DNA of 64,000 nucleotides. Origin: an uncultured Porphyromonadaceae bacterium. Its GTDB lineage: Bacteria; Bacteroidota; Bacteroidia; Bacteroidales; Muribaculaceae. This document shows positions 1 through 8,039 of the stretch, in pieces (the first letter of the stretch is position 1; each line of letters begins with the position of its first letter). The notes under the pieces were generated by a model. That model saw only the letters and a list, made by a program, of their open reading frames with translations. It made no database searches and had not been told where the DNA came from. Both the position numbers and the translations under genes were made by a program. The DNA lies in the NCBI GenBank assembly GCA_905198125.1, contig CAJKBH010000001.1, forward strand, positions 77,393 through 141,392. The letters are read 5' to 3'.

Positions 1-473
1 TTGGCGTTCTCCGGCTTGGAATAGTCCGGAATCTTGCCGGTTACCAGGCTGGAGGACAGGAAATCGTTGATGCCTTTACCCTCCAGACTGCGGAAATAGA
101 TGCCCTGGAAGTCGGAGCGCGTCTTGAAGATGCCCGGCACTGACAGCTGTAAGGAATAATCCGAAACGTAAGGAGTTTCGTCCAGAATCTTTTCCAGCGA
201 AGGGGTGAGTGCCACGAGGTTGTCCTCGTCGTCCGAAGTCTGGAGCGTATAGGCCGATATATGGGCGTTGAAGCCCGTGACTTTGGCCGTAATCTCGCGC
301 TTGAAACCCGATACGATGGCCAGTGCCGCCAGCATCACGGCAACGGAGAGGGCCACTGCGGCTACGGCAACCTTGACCGTCGGAGCGCCGCCGCGTCGAC
401 CGCGTCCCGTGCCGCCCTTAAGCGACCCGCGACCGGGCGATATGCTGCGCGCCAGATATAACGGATAATTCAT
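1..473 (-). CDS. FtsX/LolE-like ABC transporter permease, N-terminal part
   Basis: This minus-strand reading frame starts at the ATG at 473 and runs off the left edge of the window, so only about 157 N-terminal residues are visible. It opens with MNYPLYLARSIS, then a Gly/Arg-rich stretch, then a hydrophobic segment (VAVAAVALSVAVMLAALAIV) followed by SGFKREITAKVTGFNAHI. That order of short cytoplasmic N-terminus, first membrane helix and FKREI...GFNAHI periplasmic start is typical of LolC/LolE-type permeases that work with a LolD ATPase in lipoprotein release. The ATPase and the remaining membrane helices would lie outside the window. The family call is good; the lipoprotein-sorting role is inferred. 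Confidence 0.75.
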   Translation of the reverse strand, partial: MNYPLYLARSISPGRGSLKGGTGRGRRGGAPTVKVAVAAVALSVAVMLAALAIVSGFKREITAKVTGFNAHISAYTLQTSDDEDNLVALTPSLEKILDETPYVSDYSLQLSVPGIFKTRSDFQGIYFRSLEGKGINDFLSSSLVTGKIPDYSKPENA

Positions 474-481
474 TTCGAAGA

Positions 482-489
482 CAAAATTA
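482..489 (-). promoter_or_regulatory. Possible -7 box for the ABC permease
   Basis: The minus strand reads TAATTTTG, matching the Bacteroidota -7 consensus TAnnTTTG. It ends only about 8 bases before the ATG at 473, so a transcript from it would have almost no leader. No clear TTTG -33 box is visible at the right distance, so this is a weak call. Confidence 0.3.
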
Positions 490-507
490 CAAAAATTGTC
501 GGAATTA

Positions 508-539
508 TTTGGAAAGAACACCGCCAAATATTAATTTTG
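508..539 (+). promoter_or_regulatory. Promoter of the gcv operon
   Basis: TTTG at 508-511 and TAATTTTG at 532-539 are separated by 20 bases, an excellent match to the Bacteroidota primary sigma consensus. It lies about 90 bases upstream of gcvT. No glycine riboswitch is recognisable between the promoter and the gene. Confidence 0.7.
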
Positions 540-544
540 TTTGG

Positions 545-590
545 AACTATATTAGATAATAGATATCAGTGAGTAGATATTAGATATATA
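545..590. repeat. AT-rich short degenerate repeat in the gcvT leader
   Basis: Variants of AGATATTAGATA recur several times between 545 and 590 (attagataatagatat, agtagatattagatat). This belongs to the short-period degenerate spacer repeats seen throughout the window. Confidence 0.45.
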
Positions 591-627
591 GAACCTTAAA
601 CCCAATACGAAAAACAGAACGACAAGG

Positions 628-1722
628 ATGGAAGAAGAAATCAAAACGACGTGTCTGCACGACCGTCACGTAAAGCTTGGGGCGCTGATGTCGCCGTTTG
701 CCGGCTACGACATGCCGATACAATACAAGGGAATCACCGAGGAGCACAACGCCGTGCGTCATGAGGTGGGCGTGTTCGACGTCAGTCACATGGGCGAGGT
801 GCGCGTCAAGGGACCCGAAGCCGAGAAATATGTGAACAATATATTCGTAAACGACGTGACCGGCGCACCCGACGGCCAGATATTCTACGGCATGATGTGC
901 TACGACAACGGCGGCACGGTCGACGACCTGCTGGTATATAAGGTGTCGGACACGGAATTCTTCCTGGTGATCAACGCCGCCAACATCGACAAGGACGTGG
1001 CATGGATCAAGGAGCACACCGACGGCTTCGACGTGACGGTAGAGGATGAAAGCCCGATATACGGCGAGGTGGCCGTGCAGGGTCCCAAGGCAGAGGAGGC
1101 TGTGGAGAAACTGCTTGGCCTTCAGGTGGCCGACCTTAAGTTCTATACGTTCAAGACCATCGAGACCGAGGGCAAGACCATCATCGTGAGCCGCACCGGA
1201 TACACGGGTGAGGATGGTTTCGAGATCTACGGCAGCCACGCATACACCCAGCGCGTATGGGACAAGCTGATGGCCGGAGGCGTGGAGCCTTGCGGACTGG
1301 GATGCCGCGACACGCTGCGTTTCGAGGTAGGACTGCCTCTGTACGGCGACGAACTCAGCGCCGACATCACTCCGCTGGAAGCCAGCCTGAGTATGTTCGT
1401 GAAGTTGGACAAACCGGAATTTATCGGCAAGGAGGCTCTGGCCGCACAGAAGACCGAGGGCGTGAAGCGCCGCATCGTCGGTCTGGAACTGGACGGCAAC
1501 GCCATTCCGCGTCACGGTTATCCCGTGGAGGTAGACGGTCAGGTGGTAGGCGAGGTGACGACCGGTTACCGCAGCATCTCCACCGGCAAGTCGGTGGCAA
1601 TGGCCATGATTCAGAAACCTTACGACAAACTGGGTACCCGCGTGGAAGTGCGCATCCGCAAGAAGACTTTCCCCGCAACGGTGGTCAAGAAACGCTTCTA
1701 CGACAAGAACTATAAGAAGTGA
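628..1722 (+). CDS. gcvT: Aminomethyltransferase, glycine cleavage T-protein
   Basis: This 364-residue protein has the usual length and layout of GcvT. It transfers the methylene group from the aminomethyl-lipoyl arm of H-protein to tetrahydrofolate and releases ammonia. Family motifs include PFAGYDMPIQY near residue 24, GVFDVSHMGEVRV near residue 47, and GYTGEDGFEIY around residue 192, which is part of the folate-binding GCV_T domain. The C-terminal barrel ends in KKRFYDK. It is the first gene of a cluster with gcvH, gcvPA, gcvPB and lpd and has a strong promoter upstream. The ATG at 628 follows a purine-rich stretch, and the conserved region begins soon after it, so this start is favoured. 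Confidence 0.97.
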   Translation: MEEEIKTTCLHDRHVKLGALMSPFAGYDMPIQYKGITEEHNAVRHEVGVFDVSHMGEVRVKGPEAEKYVNNIFVNDVTGAPDGQIFYGMMCYDNGGTVDDLLVYKVSDTEFFLVINAANIDKDVAWIKEHTDGFDVTVEDESPIYGEVAVQGPKAEEAVEKLLGLQVADLKFYTFKTIETEGKTIIVSRTGYTGEDGFEIYGSHAYTQRVWDKLMAGGVEPCGLGCRDTLRFEVGLPLYGDELSADITPLEASLSMFVKLDKPEFIGKEALAAQKTEGVKRRIVGLELDGNAIPRHGYPVEVDGQVVGEVTTGYRSISTGKSVAMAMIQKPYDKLGTRVEVRIRKKTFPATVVKKRFYDKNYKK

Positions 1723-1723
1723 A

Positions 1724-1819
1724 AAAAGTTGAGAAAGTTGAGGAAGTTAAGATAAATGTGATGAATTCACACGACAACACTATTATCTTAACTTTTTAAA
1801 CTCTATAAACTTTTTCAAC
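1724..1819. repeat. Inverted array of 9-base degenerate repeats between gcvT and gcvH
   Basis: On the left arm (1724-1755) units such as AAAGTTGAG, AAAGTTGAG and GAAGTTAAG follow each other at 9-base spacing and end in GATAA. The right arm (about 1783-1819) is the imperfect reverse complement, starting TTATCTTAAC and ending TTTTTCAAC. The two arms could form a long hairpin in the gcvT-gcvH intercistronic RNA. The same unit family recurs at 13443-13489 and 57243-57412. Confidence 0.7.
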
Positions 1820-1853
1820 TATTATAATGATAATCAAATAAAACAACACAGAT

Positions 1854-2234
1854 ATGAGCACAGTAAAAGAGAACGTAAAGTATGCCGAGAGCCATGAATG
1901 GGTAATGGTAGACGGTGAGATCGCAACCATCGGAATCTCCGACTACGCACAGCACGCCTTAGGCGACATCGTATATGTCGACCTCCCCGAGGAGGGTGAC
2001 GAGGTAGAGGCCGGCGAGACCTTCGGCGCCGTAGAGAGCGTAAAGGCTGCCAGCGACCTGATCAGCCCCGTCAGCGGCGAGGTTGTGGAGGTTAACAGCG
2101 AGCTGGAGGATGCTCCCGAACTGATCAACAAGGATGCTTTCGGCACATGGATGATCAAGGTGAAGCTGAGCGATCCTTCCGAACTTGACGCTCTGCTGGA
2201 CGCTGCCGCTTACGCCAAGATCTGCGAGGAGTAA
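1854..2234 (+). CDS. gcvH: Glycine cleavage H-protein (lipoyl carrier)
   Basis: This 126-residue lipoyl-domain protein carries the aminomethyl intermediate between the P-, T- and L-proteins. The biotinyl/lipoyl hairpin motif AVESVKAASD places the lipoylated lysine at residue 64, the position usual for H-proteins of this length. The N-terminus (YAESHEW) and the ISDYAQHALGDIVYVDLPE segment are standard for the family. It lies downstream of gcvT beyond the inverted repeat array and upstream of gcvPA. No odd features were seen. Confidence 0.97.
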   Translation: MSTVKENVKYAESHEWVMVDGEIATIGISDYAQHALGDIVYVDLPEEGDEVEAGETFGAVESVKAASDLISPVSGEVVEVNSELEDAPELINKDAFGTWMIKVKLSDPSELDALLDAAAYAKICEE

Positions 2235-2261
2235 TTCACGGCTCACTCCATATAAATATCT

Positions 2262-2322
2262 ACGCATTCTATAATAAGGAAGCGATATAATATCGACGCA
2301 TTCTATATAATAAGGAAGCGAT
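2262..2322 (+). repeat. Direct duplication of the gcvPA leader with its ribosome-binding site
   Basis: The block ACGCATTCTATAATAAGGAAGCGAT at 2262-2286 is repeated, with two extra bases, at 2296-2322. The second copy runs into the gcvPA ATG at 2321, so both copies contain the AAGGAAG Shine-Dalgarno-like stretch, but only the second has a start codon at the right distance. Confidence 0.75.
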
Positions 2323-3643
2323 GAGCAACAGATATATCCCGCACACAGACGCGGACAAGGCCCGGATGCTGGAACGCATAGGCGTAGGCAGTGTCGACGA
2401 GCTGTACAACGACGTGCCGCAGCAGGTGGTGTTCCAAGGCGAATACGACCTGCCCGAAGGAATGTCCGAGCCTGAGCTTCGCGAATGGTTCGCGAAGTTG
2501 GGTGCAGCCAACAACGTATTGAAGGTGTTTGGCGGCAACGGAGCCTACGACCACTACAGTCCCTCGGTGATTTCCCACCTGCTGGAGCGCAGCGAGTTCT
2601 ACACAGCCTACACTCCCTATCAGCCTGAGATTTCGCAGGGTACGCTGCAATATATATTCGAATATCAGTCCATGATCTCGGAATTGACCGGCATGGAGTC
2701 GGCCAACGCATCGATGTACGACGGCGCCACGGCAGCCGCCGAGTCGATGTTCATGATGGTAGCGTCGGCACGCAAGAAGAACCGCGTGCTTGTGTCGGCC
2801 ACGTTGCTGCCGCAGGTGCGCCGCGTCATTGCCACATACATGAAGTTCCACGGCGTAGAGCTGACCGAGCTTCCCGCCAAGGACGGCATCACCGATTTCG
2901 GCGTCCTTGATGCGGAGCTGGCCAAGGGCGACGTGGCCGGAGTGATGGTGCCCTCCGTCAACCGCTACGGCATCGTCGAGGACCTGACCGGCGTTGCCGA
3001 CAGGATCCATGCCGCCAAGGGTGCTTTGGCCGTTTACTGCGATCCATCCGCTCTTGCAGTGCTGAAGACTCCCGGCGAATGGAATGCCGACATAGCGTGT
3101 GGCGACGGCCAGACATTGGGTATGCCGCTGCAGTTCGGAGGCCCGTACTTAGGCTTCATAGCCTGCCGCAAGGACATGCTGCGCAAGATGCCGGGCCGTG
3201 TCGTAGGCGCTACCGTCGACCGCGACGGCAAGCGTTGCTACGTGCTGACGCTGCAGGCGCGCGAACAGCATATACGCCGTCAGAAGGCCACAAGTAACAT
3301 CTGCTCCAACCAGAGCCTCATGGCACTTTACGCCACCGTTTACGTGGCGCTGATGGGTCCCGAAGGACTGAAGGAGGTGAACAGGCTGAGCTGTGACGGC
3401 GCGCATTATCTGTACAATCAGCTGTTGGCAACCGGTAAGTTCCACGCAGTTTACGACAAGCCTTTCCTGAAGGAATTCGTGGTCAAGACCGACCTGGACG
3501 TGAAGCGCGTCAACAAGTATTTAGCTGACCACGGCTATATGGGCGGCGTGGAAATCGAGCCGGGCGTGCTGGAGTTCGCCGTGACCGAGAAGCGCACTAA
3601 GGAAGAAATCGATACATTGGTGAAGTTAATGTTGGAGGCATAA
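2321..3643 (+). CDS. gcvPA: Glycine dehydrogenase (decarboxylating) subunit 1
   Basis: This 440-residue protein is the N-terminal half of the split glycine decarboxylase (P-protein), matching the usual length of GcvPA. It begins with YIPHTDADKARMLERIGV, the standard opening of the subunit, and contains GGNGAYDHYSPSVISHLL and the NICSNQSLMALYATVY segment. With GcvPB it forms the PLP enzyme that decarboxylates glycine and passes the aminomethyl group to GcvH. The ATG lies 7 bases after an AAGGAAG ribosome-binding site. Its stop is 14 bases before the gcvPB start, so the two subunits are almost certainly co-translated. Confidence 0.96.
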   Translation: MSNRYIPHTDADKARMLERIGVGSVDELYNDVPQQVVFQGEYDLPEGMSEPELREWFAKLGAANNVLKVFGGNGAYDHYSPSVISHLLERSEFYTAYTPYQPEISQGTLQYIFEYQSMISELTGMESANASMYDGATAAAESMFMMVASARKKNRVLVSATLLPQVRRVIATYMKFHGVELTELPAKDGITDFGVLDAELAKGDVAGVMVPSVNRYGIVEDLTGVADRIHAAKGALAVYCDPSALAVLKTPGEWNADIACGDGQTLGMPLQFGGPYLGFIACRKDMLRKMPGRVVGATVDRDGKRCYVLTLQAREQHIRRQKATSNICSNQSLMALYATVYVALMGPEGLKEVNRLSCDGAHYLYNQLLATGKFHAVYDKPFLKEFVVKTDLDVKRVNKYLADHGYMGGVEIEPGVLEFAVTEKRTKEEIDTLVKLMLEA

Positions 3644-3657
3644 AAGGAGGCTGAGAA

Positions 3658-5130
3658 ATGAAGGAATACGACAAACTTATATTCGAGATTTCGCGGCCCG
3701 GCCGCAAGGGCTACGAACTGCCGGCCGACCGGTATGCCACCGACGGGCTGGGCGCCATCCCGGCGTCGCTGCGCCGCGACGAACCTCTGGATCTGCCCGA
3801 GGTCAGCGAGCTGGATGTGGTGAGACATTACACCAACCTGTCGAACAAGAATTTCGGTGTCGACACCGGTTTCTATCCGTTGGGCAGCTGCACCATGAAG
3901 TATAACCCCAAGATCAACGAGGAGCTGGCATCGATGCGCGAGTTCAGCGGTCTGCACCCGTTGCAGCCGGCCGAGACCGCCCAGGGAGCGCTGGAACTCT
4001 ACTGGAACCTGCAGCGCGCGCTGTCGTCGCTGGCCGGTCTGGAGGAATTTACGCTCAATCCCTACGCCGGCGCCCACGGCGAGCTGACTGGTCTGATGGT
4101 GATGCGCCGCTACCACGAGCTGCGCGGCGACGACAAGCGCACCAAGGTGATTGTGCCCGACACCGCCCACGGCACCAACCCCGCGTCGGCAATGGTGGCC
4201 GGCCTGGAGGTGGTCGAGGTGAAGTCCAAGCCCAACGGCAGCATCGACGTGGAGGACCTGAAGCCTCTGTTGGACGACACCGTGGCCGGTATCATGATGA
4301 CCAACCCCAACACCTTGGGTATGTTCGAGACCGAGATTATGGAGATAGCCGAGCTGGTGCACAAGGCCGGCGGACTGCTCTATTACGACGGCGCGAACTT
4401 CAACCCGCTGTTGGGTAAGGTTCGTCCCGGCGACATGGGCTTCGACATAATGCACATCAATCTGCATAAGACGTTCTCGACGCCTCACGGCGGTGGCGGT
4501 CCCGGTTCGGGTCCCGTAGGCGTGGCCAAGAACCTGGTCGACCTGCTTCCCATGCCACGCGTGGTGAAGAACGAGGACGGCACGTTCGGCGTGCTGACCG
4601 ACGGCGACAAGTCATTGGGCAGCGTGTCAACATTCTTCGGCAACTTCGGCGTCATGATGAAGGCTTATGCCTACATTCTGAGCCTCGGCCGCGACAAGAT
4701 CAAGGAAGTGGGTCCGATGGCCGTGCTGAACGCCAATTATATCAAGGAAAGCCTGAAGGATCTGTACAAACTTCCCATCGAGGGACATTGCAAGCATGAG
4801 TTCGTGTTCGACGGCCTGGCTGACAAGAGCACGGGCGTTACCACGCTGAACGTGGCCAAGCGTCTGCTTGACTATGGTTTCCATGCGCCGACCATCTATT
4901 TCCCGCTGCTGTTCCACGAGTCGATGATGATAGAGCCGACCGAGACCGAGAGTCTGGAGACGCTTGACGAGTTCATCGACGTGATGCGCAAGGTGGCAAT
5001 CGAGGCCGCCGAGGATCCCGAAAGCGTCAAGAACGCTCCGCTCACCACATTGATTTCGCATCCCGACGAGACGACGGCCGCCAAGAAGCCGATACTTTCG
5101 TACAAGCAGATGTGTGAGGCCAACAATTGA
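3658..5130 (+). CDS. gcvPB: Glycine dehydrogenase (decarboxylating) subunit 2
   Basis: This 490-residue protein is the catalytic C-terminal half of split glycine decarboxylase. The PLP-binding lysine is K271 in HINLHKTFSTPHGGGGPGSGP, the hallmark of the family. Other expected segments are GFYPLGSCTMKYNPKINEE and VIVPDTAHGTNPASA. An AGGAGG stretch ends 8 bases before the ATG. It follows gcvPA directly and is followed by a hairpin at 5152-5187 before lpd. Length and motifs are intact, so the enzyme should be functional. Confidence 0.97.
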   Translation: MKEYDKLIFEISRPGRKGYELPADRYATDGLGAIPASLRRDEPLDLPEVSELDVVRHYTNLSNKNFGVDTGFYPLGSCTMKYNPKINEELASMREFSGLHPLQPAETAQGALELYWNLQRALSSLAGLEEFTLNPYAGAHGELTGLMVMRRYHELRGDDKRTKVIVPDTAHGTNPASAMVAGLEVVEVKSKPNGSIDVEDLKPLLDDTVAGIMMTNPNTLGMFETEIMEIAELVHKAGGLLYYDGANFNPLLGKVRPGDMGFDIMHINLHKTFSTPHGGGGPGSGPVGVAKNLVDLLPMPRVVKNEDGTFGVLTDGDKSLGSVSTFFGNFGVMMKAYAYILSLGRDKIKEVGPMAVLNANYIKESLKDLYKLPIEGHCKHEFVFDGLADKSTGVTTLNVAKRLLDYGFHAPTIYFPLLFHESMMIEPTETESLETLDEFIDVMRKVAIEAAEDPESVKNAPLTTLISHPDETTAAKKPILSYKQMCEANN

Positions 5131-5151
5131 ACTTGTTAAAACTTAGTTAAT

Positions 5152-5187
5152 AATATGAGATAAGGCCCTCAAGCCTTATCTCATATT
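5152..5187 (+). terminator. Perfect hairpin between gcvPB and lpd
   Basis: AATATGAGATAAGGC (5152-5166) and its exact reverse complement (5173-5187) form a 15-bp stem with a 6-base loop. The downstream sequence is only moderately T-rich (GTTATAATTT), so this may be a partial terminator or RNA stabiliser that lowers lpd expression relative to gcvP rather than a full stop. Confidence 0.6.
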
Positions 5188-5215
5188 GTTATAATTTCAA
5201 AGATAGGAATTACTT

Positions 5216-6565
5216 ATGCATAGCGATTTGATAATAATAGGGGCCGGCCCCGGAGGATATGAGACGGCTCTGTCGGCAGCGGCACAGGGGCTGAGCGTTA
5301 CATTGGTTAACGGCGGCAGACTGGGCGGCACATGCCTGAACGAAGGCTGTATCCCCACCAAGTGCATGGTGAAGGACGCCGAAGTCATCACCACACTTAA
5401 GGAATCGGCGGAATTCGCGGCCGACAACGTGAAATTCGATGTGGATTTCAACAGGGTGGTGCAGCGCAAGGCCGCTGTGGTCGACCAGCTGCGCAACGGC
5501 ATCGAGATGTTGCTGACCAAGGCAAAGGTGAATGTAGTGAACGGAATGGCCACGTTCAAGAACAATACCACCGTTACCGTCAACGGCGAGGACTATGACG
5601 CCGACAACATCATCATCGCCACGGGAAGCCACAGCCGTTCGCTGCCGATTCCCGGCGCAGATAAGGAGTGGGTGCTGGATTCCACCAAGGCTCTGGCTCT
5701 GGAATTCGTGCCGGCTGAACTGATTGTGATAGGGGGCGGCGTGATCGGTATGGAGTTCGCCTCCGTATTTGCCGCATTCGGGTCGAAGGTAACCGTAATC
5801 GAGTACATGAAACAGATTCTGCCACCCTTCGATTCCGACATAGCCAAGAGGCTTAAACAGACACTGTCCAAACGCGGCATTGACATCGTAACAGGCGCGG
5901 CCGTGACCAAGATAGAGGAGACCTACGACTACCGCGTGGCCGTAACATACGAGCAGAAAGGGAAGGAACAGACCGTGAGAGGCACCAACGTGCTGATGGC
6001 CGTGGGTCGTGGCGCCAACGTGGAGGGCCTGAACCTGGACGCCGCCGGCGTGGAATGGTCGCAGCGGGGCATACCGGTTGATGAGAATTTCCGTACCAAC
6101 GTGCCCAACATCTATGCCGTGGGCGACGTGAACGCCAAGATGATGCTGGCTCATGTGGCCACTGCACAGGGCAAACGCGCGCTGAACCACATACTTGGCA
6201 AAGCGGATAACATCAATTTTGACGTGGTCCCCTCAGCAGTATTCACCAACCCCGAATGCGGCATGGCCGGACTCACCGAGGAGCAGTGCAAGGCGCAGGG
6301 TATTGAGATCGAGACGGCCAAGAGCCTGTATCGCAGCAACGGCAAGGCTCTGGCAATGGGTGAGACCGACGGCATCGTGAAGCTGATATTCCGAAAGGCC
6401 GACGGTGTGCTGATAGGCGCGCACATCATGGGAGCCGAGGCTGCGCTGTTAGCCCAGCAATGTGCCGACCTGATAGCCCTAAGGCAGACGCGCGAACAGA
6501 TCGGGGACCTGATATTCGGACATCCCACACTGTCGGAGCTGATACTTGGCGCCGCCGAAATGTAA
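5216..6565 (+). CDS. lpdA: Dihydrolipoyl dehydrogenase (L-protein)
   Basis: This 449-residue FAD-dependent disulfide oxidoreductase reoxidises the lipoyl arm of GcvH. The N-terminal FAD motif is IIGAGPGGYETA, followed by the redox-active disulfide GGTCLNEGCIPTK with Cys40 and Cys45. A second Rossmann motif (VIGGGVIGMEFASVF) binds NAD. The FAD-interacting NIYAVGDVNAKMMLAH segment and the C-terminal HPTLSE His-Glu pair are present. Its place after gcvPB argues that it serves the glycine cleavage system, though it could also serve 2-oxoacid dehydrogenases encoded elsewhere. The stop is 9 bases before rsmG. Confidence 0.95.
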   Translation: MHSDLIIIGAGPGGYETALSAAAQGLSVTLVNGGRLGGTCLNEGCIPTKCMVKDAEVITTLKESAEFAADNVKFDVDFNRVVQRKAAVVDQLRNGIEMLLTKAKVNVVNGMATFKNNTTVTVNGEDYDADNIIIATGSHSRSLPIPGADKEWVLDSTKALALEFVPAELIVIGGGVIGMEFASVFAAFGSKVTVIEYMKQILPPFDSDIAKRLKQTLSKRGIDIVTGAAVTKIEETYDYRVAVTYEQKGKEQTVRGTNVLMAVGRGANVEGLNLDAAGVEWSQRGIPVDENFRTNVPNIYAVGDVNAKMMLAHVATAQGKRALNHILGKADNINFDVVPSAVFTNPECGMAGLTEEQCKAQGIEIETAKSLYRSNGKALAMGETDGIVKLIFRKADGVLIGAHIMGAEAALLAQQCADLIALRQTREQIGDLIFGHPTLSELILGAAEM

Positions 6566-6574
6566 CTCCCGTTT

Positions 6575-7198
6575 ATGGAATTGATACAGAAATATTTCCC
6601 TGACCTGAACGAACGCCAGCAGGAGCAGTTCGGCATCATGTTGCAGCTCTATCCAGAGTGGAACGAGAAGATCAACGTGATCTCGCGCAAGGACATCGAG
6701 AACCTGGAGGAACGCCACATACTGCACTCGCTGGCCATAGCCCGGTTTATCAACTTTAAGGCCGGCTCGGCTGTTCTTGACTTCGGAACCGGTGGCGGTT
6801 TTCCGGGCATTCCTTTGGCCGTAATGTTTCCCGAAACACAGTTCCTGTTAGTGGACCGTACCGGCAAGAAACTGAAAGTGGCACAGGCCGTGGCCGAGGC
6901 GTGCGGTCTGACGAACGTTCGTTTTCAGCACGGCGACGTGGCCGAGGTGAAGGAGAAGTTCGACTTCGTGGTGAGCCGCGCGGTGATGCCGCAGCGCGAC
7001 CTGCTGAAGATATGCCGTAAGAACATATCGCGCGACCAGCGCAACGGAGTGCCTAACGGATTGATAACGCTGAAGGGGGGCGACGTGCAGGCCGAACTCG
7101 GCCCGTTGGCGCAGGTGTCGGAACAGGTAGACCTGTCGGGATACTTCAAGGAACCCTTCTTCGAAACCAAGAAACTGCTGTACACACCGGTGATGTGA
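6575..7198 (+). CDS. rsmG: 16S rRNA (guanine527-N7)-methyltransferase
   Basis: This 207-residue SAM methyltransferase matches RsmG (GidB) in size and motifs. Motif I is VLDFGTGGGFPGIPLAVMFP around residues 67-86, with LLVDRTGKKLKVAQAVAE after it and FDFVVSRAV as the later catalytic strand. The N-terminal YFPDLNERQQEQF and INVISRKDIENLEERHILHS stretches are typical. It methylates G527 of 16S rRNA in the small ribosomal subunit. It is closely linked to lpdA upstream and the MBL-fold gene downstream, which suggests one transcript. Confidence 0.95.
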   Translation: MELIQKYFPDLNERQQEQFGIMLQLYPEWNEKINVISRKDIENLEERHILHSLAIARFINFKAGSAVLDFGTGGGFPGIPLAVMFPETQFLLVDRTGKKLKVAQAVAEACGLTNVRFQHGDVAEVKEKFDFVVSRAVMPQRDLLKICRKNISRDQRNGVPNGLITLKGGDVQAELGPLAQVSEQVDLSGYFKEPFFETKKLLYTPVM

Positions 7199-7243
7199 CC
7201 GCCGGCCGCTGCAGGTTAGTATATAACACAGATACAGGATGTT

Positions 7244-7882
7244 ATGAAACTGGTTAAATTTACCTTTTCGCTGTTTGAAATCAATACATACGTGACGGTT
7301 GACACCGCCACACGCAAATGCGCAGTTATCGACCCCGGCATGATCAATGCCGAGGAGGAGGCCGCATTAGCCAACTTCGTGAAAAAGAACAATCTTGAGG
7401 TGACGCACATCATCAATACGCACCTGCATGTGGACCATGCCATCGGCGACAAGTATGCCAAGGACCTGTTCCAGGTGCCGGTGCTGGGTCATAAGGCCGA
7501 CACTGTGCTTGGCGAGCGTCTGCAGGAGCAGGCATGGCAGTTCGGTATGCGCGAGAAGGTGGATGCCGTTTCCATGACAAGCTATCTGGAGGACGGCGAC
7601 GTGGTGAAGATAGGCGAGGGGGAGCTGCATGTGCTTCATGTTCCCGGCCATTCGCCCGGCAGCATCGCACTCTATGACAAAGAGGGTGGCTACGTGATCT
7701 CGGGTGACGCGCTGTTTTACCGCAGCATAGGGCGCACCGACCTGCCCGGAGGCGACCATGACACGCTGGTCAATGCCGTGAAGGACAAACTGCTGACCTT
7801 GCCCCCCGACACCGTGGTGTATCCCGGTCACGGTCCCGCCACCACCATTGGCGACGAGGCCAAGTTCAATCCATACCTCTAA
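7244..7882 (+). CDS. MBL-fold hydrolase (glyoxalase II-like)
   Basis: This 212-residue protein has the metallo-beta-lactamase fold signature THLHVDHAIGDK (HxHxDH), followed by VLHVPGHSPGSIALY, VISGDALFYRSIGRTDLPGGD and a final VYPGHGPATTIGDE. These supply the expected zinc ligands. The GRTDLPGGD and PGHGP blocks are those of the YcbL/hydroxyacylglutathione-hydrolase-like group, which cleaves thioesters such as acyl-glutathione analogues. Bacteroidota usually lack glutathione, so the true substrate is unknown. It follows rsmG by 45 bases and is the last gene before a repeat and a new promoter. Confidence 0.85.
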   Translation: MKLVKFTFSLFEINTYVTVDTATRKCAVIDPGMINAEEEAALANFVKKNNLEVTHIINTHLHVDHAIGDKYAKDLFQVPVLGHKADTVLGERLQEQAWQFGMREKVDAVSMTSYLEDGDVVKIGEGELHVLHVPGHSPGSIALYDKEGGYVISGDALFYRSIGRTDLPGGDHDTLVNAVKDKLLTLPPDTVVYPGHGPATTIGDEAKFNPYL

Positions 7883-7883
7883 A

Positions 7884-7912
7884 TAAGTCAGAGGTCAGAA
7901 GTCAGAGTGACA
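7884..7912. repeat. 7-base degenerate tandem repeat after the MBL gene
   Basis: GTCAGAG, GTCAGAA and GTCAGAG follow one another at 7-base spacing just after the stop codon. A nearly identical block follows the next gene at 8462-8505, so the two repeats flank the DUF3127 transcription unit. Confidence 0.55.
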
Positions 7913-7957
7913 AAGGATGGCAGCCCCGAAAATTTAAAAGGGAATTTACGTCTAAAT

Positions 7958-7989
7958 TTTGTGAGTAAGGGAAAAAATAATTAACTTTG
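7958..7989 (+). promoter_or_regulatory. Promoter of the DUF3127 gene
   Basis: TTTG at 7958-7961 and TAACTTTG at 7982-7989 are 20 bases apart, an excellent Bacteroidota promoter. Transcription would begin around 7994-7996. That places an in-frame GTG at 7989 outside the message and supports the ATG at 8040 as the start. Confidence 0.75.
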
Positions 7990-8028
7990 TGGGAGGTTCC
8001 GGGTCATATAACACATCCCGGAACCCAC
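7989..8028 (+). promoter_or_regulatory. 5' leader hairpin of the DUF3127 mRNA
   Basis: The GGTTCCGGG arm (about 7995-8003) pairs with CCCGGAACC (about 8017-8025), extended at the base by GTGG/CCAC with a small bulge. It sits at the very 5' end of the predicted mRNA and ends 11 bases before the ATG, so it may stabilise the transcript or affect initiation. Confidence 0.5.
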
Positions 8029-8039
8029 AATATTATATT

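Noticed and set aside
474..627. Glycine riboswitch upstream of gcvT
   Set aside because: The leader is AT-rich with short repeats and lacks the conserved aptamer helices and GGAGA-type core.
580..1515. Long minus-strand ORF opposite gcvT, and similar ones opposite glgA, glgP, glnN, the aminotransferase/flavodiiron pair and others
   Set aside because: They are His/Val/Leu-rich shadows produced by GC-rich codon use of the real genes. They show no family motifs and cover well-conserved plus-strand proteins.
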